Of a stretch of 64,000 nucleotides of DNA, positions 1 through 8,778 are shown piece after piece; positions within the stretch are counted from its first letter, which is position 1; each line of letters begins with the position of its first letter. Origin of the DNA: Micrococcus flavus (GTDB lineage Bacteria > Actinomycetota > Actinomycetes > Actinomycetales > Micrococcaceae); the NCBI RefSeq assembly GCF_014204815.1, contig NZ_JACHMC010000001.1, positions 1,364,001 to 1,428,000 on the forward strand. The letters are read 5' to 3'. Under the pieces are notes generated by a model. That model did not search any database, was not told the DNA's origin, and saw only the letters and a list, made by a program, of their open reading frames with translations. The translations under genes and the position numbers were made by a program.

Positions 1-260
1 GCGGCGCCCAGATCCATGCCGGCCATGGCCTCCACGAGCGGGTAGGTGGCCTCCACGCTCAGCGGGCCGTCCTGCACGCGGCGGGCGTAGCGGTGCGCCT
101 TGATGATGTCGATCACGCCGCGGTTCACGAGGGAGCGCCCGTAGATCGAGGTGACCACGTTGTGCTCGCGGTACAGGGTGCCCAGCAGGGGGACCATCTT
201 CTCCGCGAGCTTCTGCTGCGTATTCCACTCGGGGGTCTGGGTCGGGGCGGTGTCTGCCAC
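1..260 (-). CDS. gap: Glyceraldehyde-3-phosphate dehydrogenase, N-terminal part (truncated by window edge)
   Basis: Only the first 86 codons lie in the window; the gene runs off the left end. The GTG start at 260 follows an AGGAAGGA ribosome site. The product begins with a helical region (QKLAEKMVPLLGTLYREHNVVT, then YGRSLVNRGVIDIIKAHRYA). This resembles the extra N-terminal segment of the long (about 480-residue) actinobacterial GAPDH, which precedes the NAD-binding domain. The family oxidises glyceraldehyde 3-phosphate in central carbon metabolism. No catalytic residue is visible here, so the call rests on the N-terminal segment alone. Confidence 0.7.
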   Translation of the reverse strand, partial: MADTAPTQTPEWNTQQKLAEKMVPLLGTLYREHNVVTSIYGRSLVNRGVIDIIKAHRYARRVQDGPLSVEATYPLVEAMAGMDLGA

Positions 261-336
261 GGGAGTCCTTCCTGAAAGCCTGAGGGGCCCGTCCGGGGAT
301 GGCCCGTCCGGGACCTCGTCGTCCACGGACGGCGCC

Positions 337-342
337 ATTCTA
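337..342 (-). promoter_or_regulatory. Candidate -10 element of the GAPDH gene
   Basis: TAGAAT on the minus strand, about 77 bases upstream of the GTG start. It fits the TANNNT form of actinobacterial sigma-70-type -10 boxes. No clear -35 was seen. It lies back to back with the rnpB promoter. Confidence 0.4.
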
Positions 343-400
343 TGCGGAGCCCGTCCGGCGCGGGCGTGCGCGTCCGGCCCGGACGCGCGCGCCGCCCGCG

Positions 401-406
401 TACACT
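401..406 (+). promoter_or_regulatory. Candidate -10 element of rnpB
   Basis: TACACT ends about 7 bases before the first paired base of the RNase P RNA P1 helix, which is where a -10 box should be. No convincing -35 hexamer is visible. Confidence 0.5.
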
Positions 407-412
407 GGCGGG

Positions 413-802
413 CGGGACGGACCGGCGGACGGCCGCGTGCCCGCCCTTCACGGAGCGGGTGCGAGGAAAGTCCGGGCACCGCAGAGCAGGATGGTGGACA
501 ACATCCACCCGGGGTGACCCGCGGGCCAGTGCAACAGAGAGCAGACCGCCTCCGCGCCTCGTGCGCGGCGGTGAGGGTGAAACGGTGGTGTAAGAGACCA
601 CCAGCGGCCCCGGTGACGGGGCCGGCTCGGTAAACCCCATCCGGTGCAAGGCCGAACAGGACGCGTCATGAGGGCTGCTCGCCCCAGCGTCCGGGTTGGC
701 CGCTCGAGCCCGTCAGTGATGGCGGGCCCAGATGGATGGCCGTCACCTCGTCCGCGGCGACGCGGCGAGGCACAGAACCCGGCTTACAGCCGGTCCGTCC
801 CC
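413..802 (+). ncRNA. rnpB: RNase P RNA (type A)
   Basis: Catalytic RNA of ribonuclease P, which matures tRNA 5' ends. The hallmark conserved segment GAGGAAAGTCCGGGC lies at about 462-476. ACAGAG-type conserved bases follow near 533. The 3' end carries the GGCTTACAG conserved element near 781. GGACGGACCGG (415-425) pairs with CCGGTCCGTCC (790-800) to close helix P1, which sets the ends to within a few bases. The length of about 390 nt is normal for high-GC bacteria. Confidence 0.93.
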
Positions 803-846
803 TCGCCCGACGCCACCACACAGCCGCGCGGTGGCGGCCGGCGGTC

Positions 847-1155
847 TCAGAGGTCGTCGTCGTCCGCCCGCTCGAAGTCGAGGACGTAGACGTGGTCGGT
901 CTCGTCCCGGGCCACGAGGCGGTACCCGTAGGACTCCCCGATCCGCACGAGGCGGGCCGGGGTGGGCCGGCGGCGGTCCTTCGGCCACTCGAGGCGCGCG
1001 CTCGGGGTCCCCGTGAACGTGCGCTCGCGCAGGCGGCGCTCGAGGTCCGACTCCTCGTGGTTCCGCCCGCTCGAGCGCACGCCCAGCCAGAAGGCCAGCC
1101 CCACCACCAGCAGGACCGCCGGGAACACCCAGGCGTACACGTCCATCGCGTCCAT
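847..1155 (-). CDS. Small single-pass membrane protein, unknown function
   Basis: About 102 residues. The start at ATG 1155 is preferred to an upstream in-frame ATG at 1203 because GGAAGG sits nine bases before it. One hydrophobic helix (roughly residues 6-24) is followed by a charged cytoplasmic-type tail with a short arginine/glutamate helix, a basic middle section and an acidic end (FERADDDDL). It is convergent with rnpB. I recognise no family. It is probably a real gene, because the strand has normal codon bias and a membrane helix in the right place. Confidence 0.65.
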   Translation of the reverse strand: MDAMDVYAWVFPAVLLVVGLAFWLGVRSSGRNHEESDLERRLRERTFTGTPSARLEWPKDRRRPTPARLVRIGESYGYRLVARDETDHVYVLDFERADDDDL

Positions 1156-1250
1156 CTGCGGATCCTTCCGGTCGTCGGCGCCGGCCGGGTCGTCGGGGCG
1201 CACGGGTCCACCCTGCCAGGACCGCGCCCGGAGTGCACGACGGCCCGCCC

Positions 1251-1256
1251 TAGGGT
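1251..1256 (+). promoter_or_regulatory. Candidate -10 box of a leaderless yaaA transcript
   Basis: TAGGGT is followed by six bases (GGAGGG) and then the ATG of yaaA. Transcription would begin at or next to the start codon, giving a leaderless mRNA. The same spacing recurs at several genes in this window. Confidence 0.5.
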
Positions 1257-1262
1257 GGAGGG

Positions 1263-2069
1263 ATGCTGATCCTGCTCCCGCCCTCCGAGGGCAAGACCGC
1301 CCCCCGCTCCGGCGCGCTCCTGGACCTGGACGCGCTCTCCCTCGGCGGCGCCGAGGCCGTCACGGCCGCCCGCCGGGAGCTGCTGGCACGGCTGGCCGAG
1401 GTCTCGGCCCGGGTCGATGCGCCGGCCCTCCTGGGCGTGGGCGCCTCCCTCGCGGACGAGGTCGCGGCCAACACGCGTCTGGACTCGGCACCCGCCGCCC
1501 CGGGGCGCCGGGTCTACACGGGCGTGCTGTTCGAGGCGCTCGACTTCACCTCCCTGTCCCCCGCGGCCCGGCGCCGGGCGGGCACGGACGTCCTCATCTC
1601 CTCCGCGCTCTTCGGGGCGACGACGCCGGCCGACCGCATCCCCGCGTACCGCCTCCCCATCGGGGCGCGCCTGCCGGGGATGCCCGGCCTGGCCGCGTGG
1701 TGGCGGCCGGTCCTCACCCCGGTCCTGGACGCGTATGCCGAATCCCGCGGCGGCCCCGTGGTGGACTGCCGCTCGGGCGGGTACGCCGCACAGTGGCGGG
1801 CGCCGGCCGAGCGCACGCTCACGGTGGACGTGTTCCAGCTGCGCGGCGGCGAGCCCACCGTGGTCTCGCACCACGCCAAGCACACCCGCGGCCTCGTGGC
1901 GCGGGCGCTGCTCGATGCCGGACCCCGCGCGGCGGGCACGCTGGAGCGGGCGGCCGACGTCGTCGCCCGGGCCGGCGCCGCGGACGGGCCGCACCCGTGG
2001 GAGGTCGAGCTGGTCCCGCCCACCGGGCGCCGTCCGGGGTCCCTGCGCGTGATGCTGCCGGAGAGCTGA
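1263..2069 (+). CDS. yaaA: YaaA family peroxide stress protein (UPF0246)
   Basis: 268 residues, the normal family length. It opens with LLPPSEGKT, the family signature, and keeps RVYTGVLFEALDF and the SGGYAAQW region. In Escherichia coli YaaA lowers free intracellular iron during hydrogen peroxide stress and can bind DNA; transfer of that role here is by family only. The gene stands alone: divergent from the small membrane protein and convergent with the RNase H fusion gene. The start is fixed by homology and by the leaderless-type -10 box six bases upstream. Confidence 0.85.
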   Translation: MLILLPPSEGKTAPRSGALLDLDALSLGGAEAVTAARRELLARLAEVSARVDAPALLGVGASLADEVAANTRLDSAPAAPGRRVYTGVLFEALDFTSLSPAARRRAGTDVLISSALFGATTPADRIPAYRLPIGARLPGMPGLAAWWRPVLTPVLDAYAESRGGPVVDCRSGGYAAQWRAPAERTLTVDVFQLRGGEPTVVSHHAKHTRGLVARALLDAGPRAAGTLERAADVVARAGAADGPHPWEVELVPPTGRRPGSLRVMLPES

Positions 2070-2078
2070 CGGTCCGGG

Positions 2079-3035
2079 TCAGTCGCGCCCGGCCACCAGC
2101 TCCACCTCGAAGCCGTCCGCCGTCTCGAGGTAGGCGGCGTAGTGGTCCCGCCCGCCGGCGAACGGGTGGCGGTCGGCGAAGAGCAGCGAGAAGCCGCGCT
2201 CCTGCGCGCGCGCGGCGAGACGGTCCACCTCGGCGCGCGTCCCGGCGCGGAACGCCAGGTGGTTCAGGCCCGGGCGCAGCCGGTCGTGCCGGCCGGCGGC
2301 CACGTCCCGGCCGGACTCCAGGACCAGGTACTCGCCCGCCCCGCGGTAGGTGCACCCCTCCGCCCAGGCGTCCCCGGACGCGTAGCCCAGCTGCTCGAAC
2401 AGCCACCCCAGCGAGGCCCGGGCCGCCTCGAGGTCCGCGACCCAGATCTCCACGTGGTGCAGCCGGCCCGTGGGGCGCTCCGTCCCGCCGGCCGGCTCCG
2501 GCTCCGGTGCGGCAGCCGGCGCATCGGCACCGGCGTCGGCGTCAGCGTCATGGTCCGCGGCCCTGCCGGGCCGGGGGGCGGTCACGGGCACCTCCGAGGC
2601 GCCCGCGTCCCACCGGCCGCCGCGGGCGCCGGCGTCCATGGCCTCGTTGGACAGGCGGTCGGCGTCCTTGTTCTGCGCCCGCGGGATCCACTCGTAGGTG
2701 ACCTGCGCCGGCGGCAGGACGCCGCGGGCCGTCGCGGCGAGGCGGCGCATGTCCTCGTGCTTGATCTTCCAGCGTCCGGACATCTGCTCGACCACGAGCT
2801 TGGAGTCCATCTTCACGTGCACGCGTGCGTCCGGGTCGATCGCCTTGGCCATCTCGAGGCCCGCCACGAGCCCGGAGTACTCCGCCACGTTGTTGGACGC
2901 CCTCCCCAGCGGGGCCGCGTCGGTCATCAGGATCTCCCCCGTGGCGGGGTCGCGGACCAGCGCTCCGTACCCGGCGACGCCGGGGTTGCCGCGGGAGCCG
3001 CCGTCCGCCTCCACCTGCAGGACACGCTGGGCCAT
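2079..3035 (-). CDS. RNase HI fused to a VOC (glyoxalase-like) domain
   Basis: 318 residues. The start at ATG 3035 follows GGGAGG and is preferred to the frame opening at 3056. Residues 1-135 are an RNase HI of the Rv2228c/YpdQ type, with acidic catalytic residues at D11 (EADGGSRGNPG), E52 (NVAEYSGL), D77 (KMDSK) and D124/D126 (NKDADRL). It would cleave RNA in RNA-DNA hybrids. Residues 136-188 are a low-complexity Ala/Asp/Pro linker. Residues 189-318 form a VOC fold (LHHVEIWVADLE, then HLAFRA, then GFEVELVAG) of the metal-dependent lyase/dioxygenase superfamily; its substrate is unknown. It is the third gene of the nif3 / zinc-ribbon-like / RNase H run. In mycobacteria the equivalent RNase H carries a phosphatase domain instead. 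Confidence 0.85.
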   Translation of the reverse strand: MAQRVLQVEADGGSRGNPGVAGYGALVRDPATGEILMTDAAPLGRASNNVAEYSGLVAGLEMAKAIDPDARVHVKMDSKLVVEQMSGRWKIKHEDMRRLAATARGVLPPAQVTYEWIPRAQNKDADRLSNEAMDAGARGGRWDAGASEVPVTAPRPGRAADHDADADAGADAPAAAPEPEPAGGTERPTGRLHHVEIWVADLEAARASLGWLFEQLGYASGDAWAEGCTYRGAGEYLVLESGRDVAAGRHDRLRPGLNHLAFRAGTRAEVDRLAARAQERGFSLLFADRHPFAGGRDHYAAYLETADGFEVELVAGRD

Positions 3036-3125
3036 GCCGACCTCCCTCTCGAGCACCGCGTCCGGGGCCGTCCCGGACGCGGTGCCCCACTCTAGTGGCG
3101 GGGCGCGTCCCGGGACGGCGGCCGG

Positions 3126-3860
3126 TCAGGCCCGGACGACGACGACGCCCGTCTCCGGGTCCTGCGCCACCGCGTCCGGGGGCAGGCGGGTGATGGCGTC
3201 CAGGTCCGCCGGGGAGAGCTCCGTGCCGGACGCGCTGGTGCGCCGGCCCTCGAGACGCGCGGCGCCGACGCCGCCGTTGCGCTCCCGCGCCGCGTCGTAC
3301 AGGGCCAGCAGCGCGGCGGGGACCCGCCCGGCCACGCCGGTGCGTCGGCCGGCCAGCTCCCGACCCTCCTGGGTGACGCGTGCGCCCTTGGCGCGCACGG
3401 CGGCGGTGCGCTCGGCCACGGCGCGGCGGGCGGCGTCCGCGGCGGCGCGCGCCTCGGCCACGGCGGCGTCCGCGGCGTCCGCGGCCTCCATCGCGGCGAG
3501 CGCGGCGTCGTCGTGCTCGGAGAGGAGGGACTCGAGCGTGGCGAGCTCGTGCTGCAGCCCCACGAGCTCCTTCGACGAGCCCTCCCCGGACTCCAGCCGG
3601 GCGCGCGTCCGGTCCCGCCGGGCCCGGGTGGTGGTGGCCTTCTCCGAGGCGTGGGCCGCGGCGGCGTCCACCTCCGCCTCGGCCGCCTCCCGCTCGGCCA
3701 CGACCGCCTCGGCACCGGCGAGGGCCTCCCGCAGGCGGGCGAGCTCGGGGTCGGCGCGCAGCCCGGCGAGGGTCCGCCGCGCGCGGGCGATCTGGAGGTC
3801 CAGCTGCTGCAGCTCCAGCAGGCGCGACTGCTCGGCGGGGGTCGCGGTCACGGCGGTCAC
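3126..3860 (-). CDS. Coiled-coil protein of the C4 zinc-ribbon family, zinc ligands lost
   Basis: 244 residues. GTG 3860 overlaps the nif3 stop codon by four bases (GTGA), so translation is coupled. Residues from about 10 to 180 form a long Ala/Glu/Arg-rich coiled coil ([18 protein letters not shown] onward), typical of this family. The C-terminal domain keeps the family frame ([11 protein letters not shown] and LSPADLDAI). The four cysteines that normally bind zinc are replaced: TSASG stands where a CxxC is expected and DPETG where the second pair should be. The family sits next to nif3 and RNase H genes across Actinobacteria. Its cellular role is not settled. Confidence 0.8.
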   Translation of the reverse strand: MTAVTATPAEQSRLLELQQLDLQIARARRTLAGLRADPELARLREALAGAEAVVAEREAAEAEVDAAAAHASEKATTTRARRDRTRARLESGEGSSKELVGLQHELATLESLLSEHDDAALAAMEAADAADAAVAEARAAADAARRAVAERTAAVRAKGARVTQEGRELAGRRTGVAGRVPAALLALYDAARERNGGVGAARLEGRRTSASGTELSPADLDAITRLPPDAVAQDPETGVVVVRA

Positions 3861-4786
3861 GGGCGACCACCGCCGCCGACGAGCAGGTCCCACGGGTCGG
3901 TGACGCGTGTGGAGACGACGGTCTCCACCGCGAACCCGTCCGCCTCGAGGGCCTCGCGCAGGGCGTGGGCGCCGTCCGCCAGCCACAGCCACTCGCTCGC
4001 GAAGTGCGCCACGTCCACGAGGGCCGGCCGGCCGTCCCCGACCAGCGCCGTCTCGCGCGCCTCCGAGGCCGGATGGTGGCGCAGGTCGGAGGTGACGTAG
4101 ACGTCCGCGTCCGCGGCGCGGACGGCGTCGAACAGCCCGTCCCCCGCGCCGCCGCACACGGCCACCCGGCGCACCTCGGCGTCCGGGTCGCCGGCCACGC
4201 GGACGCCGCCCACGGTGGCGGGCACGACGCCGGCCACCCGTTCGGCGAACGCGCGGAGGCTCACCGGCGACTCCAGCTCCCCCACGCGTCCGATGCCCTG
4301 GGCGTCGCCGCCCCCGGCGGACGGGACGAGCGGGCGGGCGCCCGTCACCCCGAGCCGTCGAGCGACGGCGTCGGAGACGCCCCCGACCGCGGCGTCCGCG
4401 TTGGTGTGCGCGGCCACCAGCCCGATGCTGCGCTCGATCAGCGTGTGCACCACGGCGCCCTTCGCCGCACCCGCGTGCCCGCCGGCGGCCACGGACGTGG
4501 CCCCGCGCAGCAGCAGAGGGTGGTGGGTGAGGAGGAGATCCGCGCCGCGTTCCACGGCCTCGTCCGCGACGGCCTGGACCGGGTCCACCGCGAACAGGAT
4601 CCGGCGCACGGGCGCCTCCGGGCGGCCGACGACGGGCCCGACGGCGTCCCAGGACTCCGCGAGCGAGGCGGGCCACAGGCGCTCGATCACGGTGAGCACC
4701 TGGGCGAGCGTGGGCGTGTCCGAGCGGTTCTCCGAGACGGAGCCCCCGCCCGGCGGGGAATGGTCCGGGACGGTCATGGGCACCAT
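3857..4786 (-). CDS. Nif3-like dinuclear metal centre protein
   Basis: About 309 residues. ATG 4786 is chosen because GAGGGGGG lies 6 bases upstream; ATG 4789 and 4777 are alternatives. The two-metal site is visible: the LLLTHHP pair (H88, H89), H127 and D131 in AAHTNAD, and a late H and E in DVAHFASEW. The family (YbgI/YqfO, GTP cyclohydrolase 1 type 2-like fold) forms toroidal hexamers; its reaction is uncertain. It is the first gene of the operon with the zinc-ribbon-like and RNase H genes. Confidence 0.88.
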   Translation of the reverse strand: MVPMTVPDHSPPGGGSVSENRSDTPTLAQVLTVIERLWPASLAESWDAVGPVVGRPEAPVRRILFAVDPVQAVADEAVERGADLLLTHHPLLLRGATSVAAGGHAGAAKGAVVHTLIERSIGLVAAHTNADAAVGGVSDAVARRLGVTGARPLVPSAGGGDAQGIGRVGELESPVSLRAFAERVAGVVPATVGGVRVAGDPDAEVRRVAVCGGAGDGLFDAVRAADADVYVTSDLRHHPASEARETALVGDGRPALVDVAHFASEWLWLADGAHALREALEADGFAVETVVSTRVTDPWDLLVGGGGRP

Positions 4787-4870
4787 CATGCACCCCCCTC
4801 GGCCGCCGCACAGCACCGGGACACCTCCCCCTGCGGGAATGGATCCGGGGCGGGCGTTGCTGTCCCCGCC

Positions 4871-5449
4871 ATGACCTCCGTGCCGCCCCCCGACGCGACC
4901 GACGCCCCACCCGCCGACGTCTGCGAGCTCACCCTCGCCGGCGGCTGCTTCTGGTGCCTGGACGCCGTCTACCGGAAAGTGCGCGGCGTCCTGGGCGTCG
5001 AGTCCGGCTACACCGGCGGGCGGACCGCCGCGCCGGACTACGAGTCGGTGTGCACCGGCACCACGGGCCACGCCGAGGCCGTGCGCGTGCGGTTCGACGC
5101 CGCCGTCGTCCCCGCCGAGGTCATCATGGACCTGTTCTTCACGGGCCACGACCCCACTTCCCTGAACCGGCAGGGCGCAGACGTGGGCACGCAGTACCGC
5201 TCGGCCGTGTTCGCCCGGGACGAGGCCGAGGCGGAGTTCTTCCGCGCGCAGATCGCGCGGGCGCAGGAGCTCTACGACCGGCCGATCGTCACCACAGTGG
5301 AGCCCGCGGGCCCCTGGCACCCGGCCGAGCCCGTCCATCAGGACTTCTACGCGCGGCAGCCGTTCAACGGCTACTGCCGCGTGGTGATCGACCCGAAGCT
5401 GGCGAAGGTCCGGCAACGCTACGCCGCATGGCTCACGCCCGGCGCCTGA
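4871..5449 (+). CDS. msrA: Peptide methionine sulfoxide reductase MsrA
   Basis: 192 residues. The GGCFWC motif holds the nucleophile Cys26, and the family pattern GVESGYTGG follows. [33 protein letters not shown] and [15 protein letters not shown] are all conserved. It reduces the S-epimer of methionine sulfoxide in oxidised proteins, using thioredoxin. It is a single gene, divergent from nif3 and just upstream of cysK. There is no MsrB domain. Confidence 0.95.
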   Translation: MTSVPPPDATDAPPADVCELTLAGGCFWCLDAVYRKVRGVLGVESGYTGGRTAAPDYESVCTGTTGHAEAVRVRFDAAVVPAEVIMDLFFTGHDPTSLNRQGADVGTQYRSAVFARDEAEAEFFRAQIARAQELYDRPIVTTVEPAGPWHPAEPVHQDFYARQPFNGYCRVVIDPKLAKVRQRYAAWLTPGA

Positions 5450-5463
5450 GCCGCGGGCCCCAC

Positions 5464-5469
5464 TAACCT
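5464..5469 (+). promoter_or_regulatory. Candidate -10 element of cysK
   Basis: TAACCT lies between the msrA stop codon and the cysK ribosome site (AGGAGG at about 5502). It would give a leader of about 40 bases. No clear -35 was seen. Confidence 0.35.
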
Positions 5470-5514
5470 GACCGGACCTCTTCCATCCCCCTCGAGCCCC
5501 CAGGAGGCAGCCCC

Positions 5515-6450
5515 ATGGCGAAGATCCTCGATGACATCACCCAGGCCGTCGGGCGGACCCCGCTGGTCCGCCTGAACTCCCTCACCAAGGACCTGCCCGG
5601 CGACGTCGCCGTCAAGGTGGAGTTCTACAACCCGGCCAACTCGGTCAAGGACCGGATCGGCGTCGCCATCGTGGACGCCGCAGAGCGGTCCGGGAAGCTC
5701 GCCCCCGGCGGCACCATCGTGGAGGGCACCTCCGGCAACACCGGCATCGCGCTCGCCATGGTCGGCGCCGCGCGCGGCTACAAGGTGGTCCTGACCATGC
5801 CGGAGACCATGTCCGCCGAGCGCCGCGTGATGCTGCGCGCCTACGGCGCGGAGATCGTGCTGACCGCCGGCGCCGACGGCATGCGCGGCGCCCTCGAGCG
5901 CGCGCAGCAGATCGTGGCCGAGACCCCCAACTCCATCTGGGCCCAGCAGTTCGCCAACGAGGCCAACGTGCAGGCCCACTACACCACCACGGGCCCCGAG
6001 ATCTGGGACGCCTCGGACGGCGCGGTGCACACCTTCGTGGCCGGCGTGGGCACCGGCGGCACCATCACCGGCGCCGGACGCTACCTCCGGGAGCAGAACC
6101 CGGACGTCCGCCTGGTGGCGGTCGAGCCGGCGGACTCCCCGATCCTCTCCGGCGGCCAGGCCGGCCCCCACAAGATCCAGGGCATCGGTGCGAACTTCGT
6201 GCCCGAGATCCTCGACACGGAGATCTACGACGAGGTCTACGCGGCCTCCCTCGAGGAGTCGCTGTCCACCGCCCGCGCCCTCGGGGCGCAGGAGGGGATT
6301 CTGGGCGGCATCTCCACCGGTGCGATCGTCTCGGCGGCGCTCCAGGAGGCCGCCAAGCCGGAGAACGAGGGCAAGCTGATCGTCGCGGTGGTCTGCGACT
6401 TCGGCGAGCGCTACATCTCCACCGCCCTGTTCGAGGACATCCGCGGCTGA
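5515..6450 (+). CDS. cysK: Cysteine synthase A (O-acetylserine sulfhydrylase)
   Basis: 311 residues, full length. The PLP-binding lysine is K45 in [17 protein letters not shown] (72-77) binds the substrate carboxylate and [10 protein letters not shown] binds the PLP phosphate. It makes cysteine from O-acetylserine and sulfide in the cytoplasm. The AGGAGG site about 12 bases upstream sets the ATG start. It is followed 80 bases later by cysE, which supplies its substrate; the two enzymes form the cysteine synthase complex in many bacteria. Confidence 0.96.
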   Translation: MAKILDDITQAVGRTPLVRLNSLTKDLPGDVAVKVEFYNPANSVKDRIGVAIVDAAERSGKLAPGGTIVEGTSGNTGIALAMVGAARGYKVVLTMPETMSAERRVMLRAYGAEIVLTAGADGMRGALERAQQIVAETPNSIWAQQFANEANVQAHYTTTGPEIWDASDGAVHTFVAGVGTGGTITGAGRYLREQNPDVRLVAVEPADSPILSGGQAGPHKIQGIGANFVPEILDTEIYDEVYAASLEESLSTARALGAQEGILGGISTGAIVSAALQEAAKPENEGKLIVAVVCDFGERYISTALFEDIRG

Positions 6451-6471
6451 CGCCGCCACCGACGCACCACG

Positions 6472-6508
6472 ACGGCGGCGCGCCCCCGGACCGGGGGCGC
6501 GCCGCCGT
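6472..6508 (+). terminator. 18-bp perfect hairpin between cysK and cysE
   Basis: An 18-base arm beginning ACGGCGGCGCG (6472-6489) is perfectly repeated in inverted form at 6491-6508 around one base. In RNA the centre would open to a small loop. There is no T run, as is common in high-GC actinobacteria. Its position between two genes of one pathway suggests partial termination or mRNA processing that separates cysK and cysE levels. Confidence 0.6.
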
Positions 6509-6530
6509 CACGATCGAAAGGCACGACCCC

Positions 6531-7118
6531 GTGGGCCTGCTCTCCCGCATGAAGGAAGACATCGACGCCGTCCGCAGCCACGACCCGGCCGCCCGCGGGG
6601 ACGTGGAGGTAGCGCTGGCCTACTCGGGCCTGCACGCCGTGTGGGCCCACCGCGTGGCGCACCGGATGTGGCAGGTGGACCGGCTGCGGACGCCCGCGCG
6701 TCTGCTCTCCCAGGCGGCGCGCGCGGCCACCGGGATCGAGATCCACCCGGGCGCCACCATCGGGCGCCGCCTGTTCATCGACCACGGGATGGGCGTGGTG
6801 ATCGGCGAGACCGCGGAGATCGGCGACGACGTGATGCTCTACCACGGCGTGACCCTCGGCGGCCGGTCCCTGGCCCGCACCAAGCGCCACCCCACCCTGC
6901 GCGACGGCGTGGTGGTCGGGGCGGGCGCCAAGATCCTCGGCCCCGTGGAGATCGGCGAGGGCACGGCGGTCGGCGCCAACGCCGTCGTCGTGAAGGACAC
7001 CCCGGCCGGCTCCATCGCCACCGGTGTGCCGGCCACCTACCGCCTGCGCAAGGGACCCGCCGAGGACAAGCCGCTGGTGGACCCCGCCGAGTACGTCGAC
7101 CCGGCGATCTGGATCTGA
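6531..7118 (+). CDS. cysE: Serine O-acetyltransferase
   Basis: 195 residues, the short EpsC-like form found in Actinobacteria. GTG start, with GAAAGG upstream. The N-terminal helical part ([21 protein letters not shown]) is followed by a left-handed beta helix of hexapeptide repeats ([22 protein letters not shown]). Conserved acetyl-CoA and active-site residues lie in DHGMG and YHGVTLGG. It converts serine and acetyl-CoA to O-acetylserine, the substrate of CysK. In enteric bacteria the enzyme is inhibited by cysteine through its C-terminus; here the C-terminus (EYVDPAIWI) ends in Ile, as needed to dock into CysK. Confidence 0.94.
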   Translation: MGLLSRMKEDIDAVRSHDPAARGDVEVALAYSGLHAVWAHRVAHRMWQVDRLRTPARLLSQAARAATGIEIHPGATIGRRLFIDHGMGVVIGETAEIGDDVMLYHGVTLGGRSLARTKRHPTLRDGVVVGAGAKILGPVEIGEGTAVGANAVVVKDTPAGSIATGVPATYRLRKGPAEDKPLVDPAEYVDPAIWI

Positions 7119-7147
7119 GCGGCCGGGAGTCCTGACGGGCCCCGGCG

Positions 7148-8722
7148 TCAGCGGGCGGTCTCCTCCGTGGGGTCGCCCTCGGCCGGCTGCGGCATGACGA
7201 CCGGCGTGCCGTCGCCGTCCACCTCGGTGCGGTCGTCGGACCACAGCGTGTGGAACGAGCCGTCCCGGTCCGTGCGCCGGTAGGTGTGGGCGCCGAAGAA
7301 GTCGCGCTGCCCCTGGATGAGGGCGGCGGGCAGGCGGTCGGCACGCAGACCGTCGTAGTAGGCCAGGGCGGAGGAGAACACCGGCACGGGCACGCCCGCG
7401 GCCACGGCGGCGGCCACCACGCGGCGCCAGGCCGGCAGGGCCTCGGCGATCGCCCGGGTGAACTCGGGCGCGAAGAGCAGGTTCGCCGGCTGCCCCTCGG
7501 CGCGGGCGCCCGGCTCCGGGTGCCGCTCGGTGTCCCGGCCGCCGAAGGCGCGCATGATCACGTCCAGCAGGTCCGCACGGATGATGCAGCCGTCCCGCCA
7601 CAGGGAGGCGATGGTGCCCAGGTCCAGGGACCAGCCGTACTCCTGCGCGGCGGCGGTGAGCATGTCGAGGCCCTGCGCGTAGGCCACGAGCTTGGAGGCG
7701 AACAGCGCCTGACGCACGTCCTCGACGAACGCGTCCCGGCCCTGGGCGTCCACCACGGGGGCGTCCGTCACGCCGGCGGCCAGGGTGCGGCGGGCCTCCT
7801 CGCGCACCGCGGTCTGGGAGGAGAGGGAGCGCGCGAACACGGACTCGGCGATCGCGGCCACGGGCGCGCCGACGTCGAGCCCGGAGATCGCGGTCCAGCG
7901 GCCGGTGCCCTTCTGGCCGGCCTCGTCCACGATCACGTCCACGAGCGGCCTGCCCGTGGCGGCGTCCACCTGCTGGAGCACCTCGGCGGTGATCTCGATG
8001 AGGTACGAGGCCAGGTCCGTCTGGTTCCAGGCCGAGAACACCTCGGCCTGCTCGGCCGGCTCGATCCCGGCGACCCGGCGCAGCAGGTCATAGGCCTCGC
8101 CGATGACCTGCATGTCCGCGTACTCGATGCCGTTGTGCACCATCTTGACGTAGTGGCCCGCGCCGTCCGTGCCGATCCAGGCGCAGCAGGGCTCGCCGTC
8201 GTACTGCGCGGCGATGGACTCGAGCAGAGGGCCGAGGGCCGCGTACGACTCCTTCGGTCCGCCGGGCATGATGGCCGGGCCGTTCAGCGCGCCCTCCTCG
8301 CCGCCGGACACGCCGACGCCCACGAAGTGCAGGCCCCGCTCCGCGAGCGCGGCCTCGCGGCGTCGGGTGTCCTCGTAGTGGGAGTTGCCGGCGTCGATCA
8401 CGATGTCCCCGGGCTCGAGCAGCGGCACGAGCTGGTCGATCACGCCGTCGACGGGGGCGCCGGCCTTGACCATGATCAGCACGCGGCGGGGCACGGCCAG
8501 GGAGGCCACGAGCTCCTCGAGGGTCTCGGTGGCGATGAACGCGCCCTCGTGGCCGTGCTCGGCCACGAGGGCGTCCGTCCTGGCGCGGCTGCGGTTGTGC
8601 AGGGCCACGGTGTGGCCGCGGCGGGCGAAGTTCCGGGCGAGGTTGGCGCCCATGACGGCCAGGCCGGTCACGCCGATGTCGGCGGTCCCGGGGGCGGGGG
8701 CGGCAGGGGTGGTGGCGGTCAT
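7148..8722 (-). CDS. gnd: 6-phosphogluconate dehydrogenase, decarboxylating (NADP+)
   Basis: 524 residues. ATG 8722 lies about 6 bases after GGAGACCTCC. The Rossmann motif GVTGLAVMGANLARN is near residues 17-31. The substrate site VSGGEEGALNGPAIMPGG, the catalytic lysine/asparagine segment YVKMVHNGIEYADMQ, and the GTGRWT loop are all intact. The enzyme turns 6-phosphogluconate into ribulose 5-phosphate, CO2 and NADPH in the oxidative pentose phosphate pathway. It is somewhat longer than the usual 470-485 residues because of a proline/alanine N-terminus and an acidic C-terminal tail. It lies directly downstream of ppk2 on the same strand, 56 bases away. Confidence 0.96.
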   Translation of the reverse strand: MTATTPAAPAPGTADIGVTGLAVMGANLARNFARRGHTVALHNRSRARTDALVAEHGHEGAFIATETLEELVASLAVPRRVLIMVKAGAPVDGVIDQLVPLLEPGDIVIDAGNSHYEDTRRREAALAERGLHFVGVGVSGGEEGALNGPAIMPGGPKESYAALGPLLESIAAQYDGEPCCAWIGTDGAGHYVKMVHNGIEYADMQVIGEAYDLLRRVAGIEPAEQAEVFSAWNQTDLASYLIEITAEVLQQVDAATGRPLVDVIVDEAGQKGTGRWTAISGLDVGAPVAAIAESVFARSLSSQTAVREEARRTLAAGVTDAPVVDAQGRDAFVEDVRQALFASKLVAYAQGLDMLTAAAQEYGWSLDLGTIASLWRDGCIIRADLLDVIMRAFGGRDTERHPEPGARAEGQPANLLFAPEFTRAIAEALPAWRRVVAAAVAAGVPVPVFSSALAYYDGLRADRLPAALIQGQRDFFGAHTYRRTDRDGSFHTLWSDDRTEVDGDGTPVVMPQPAEGDPTEETAR

Positions 8723-8778
8723 GATGGAGGTCTCCTCACGCGGCGGGCCGGGGTCGGATCCCACCCTAGCCGGGCGGG

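Noticed and set aside
962-2701. Plus-strand open frame over yaaA and the RNase H fusion
   Set aside because: Antisense or out of frame to two genes with conserved motifs. The residues are mostly Pro, Arg, Ala and Gly.
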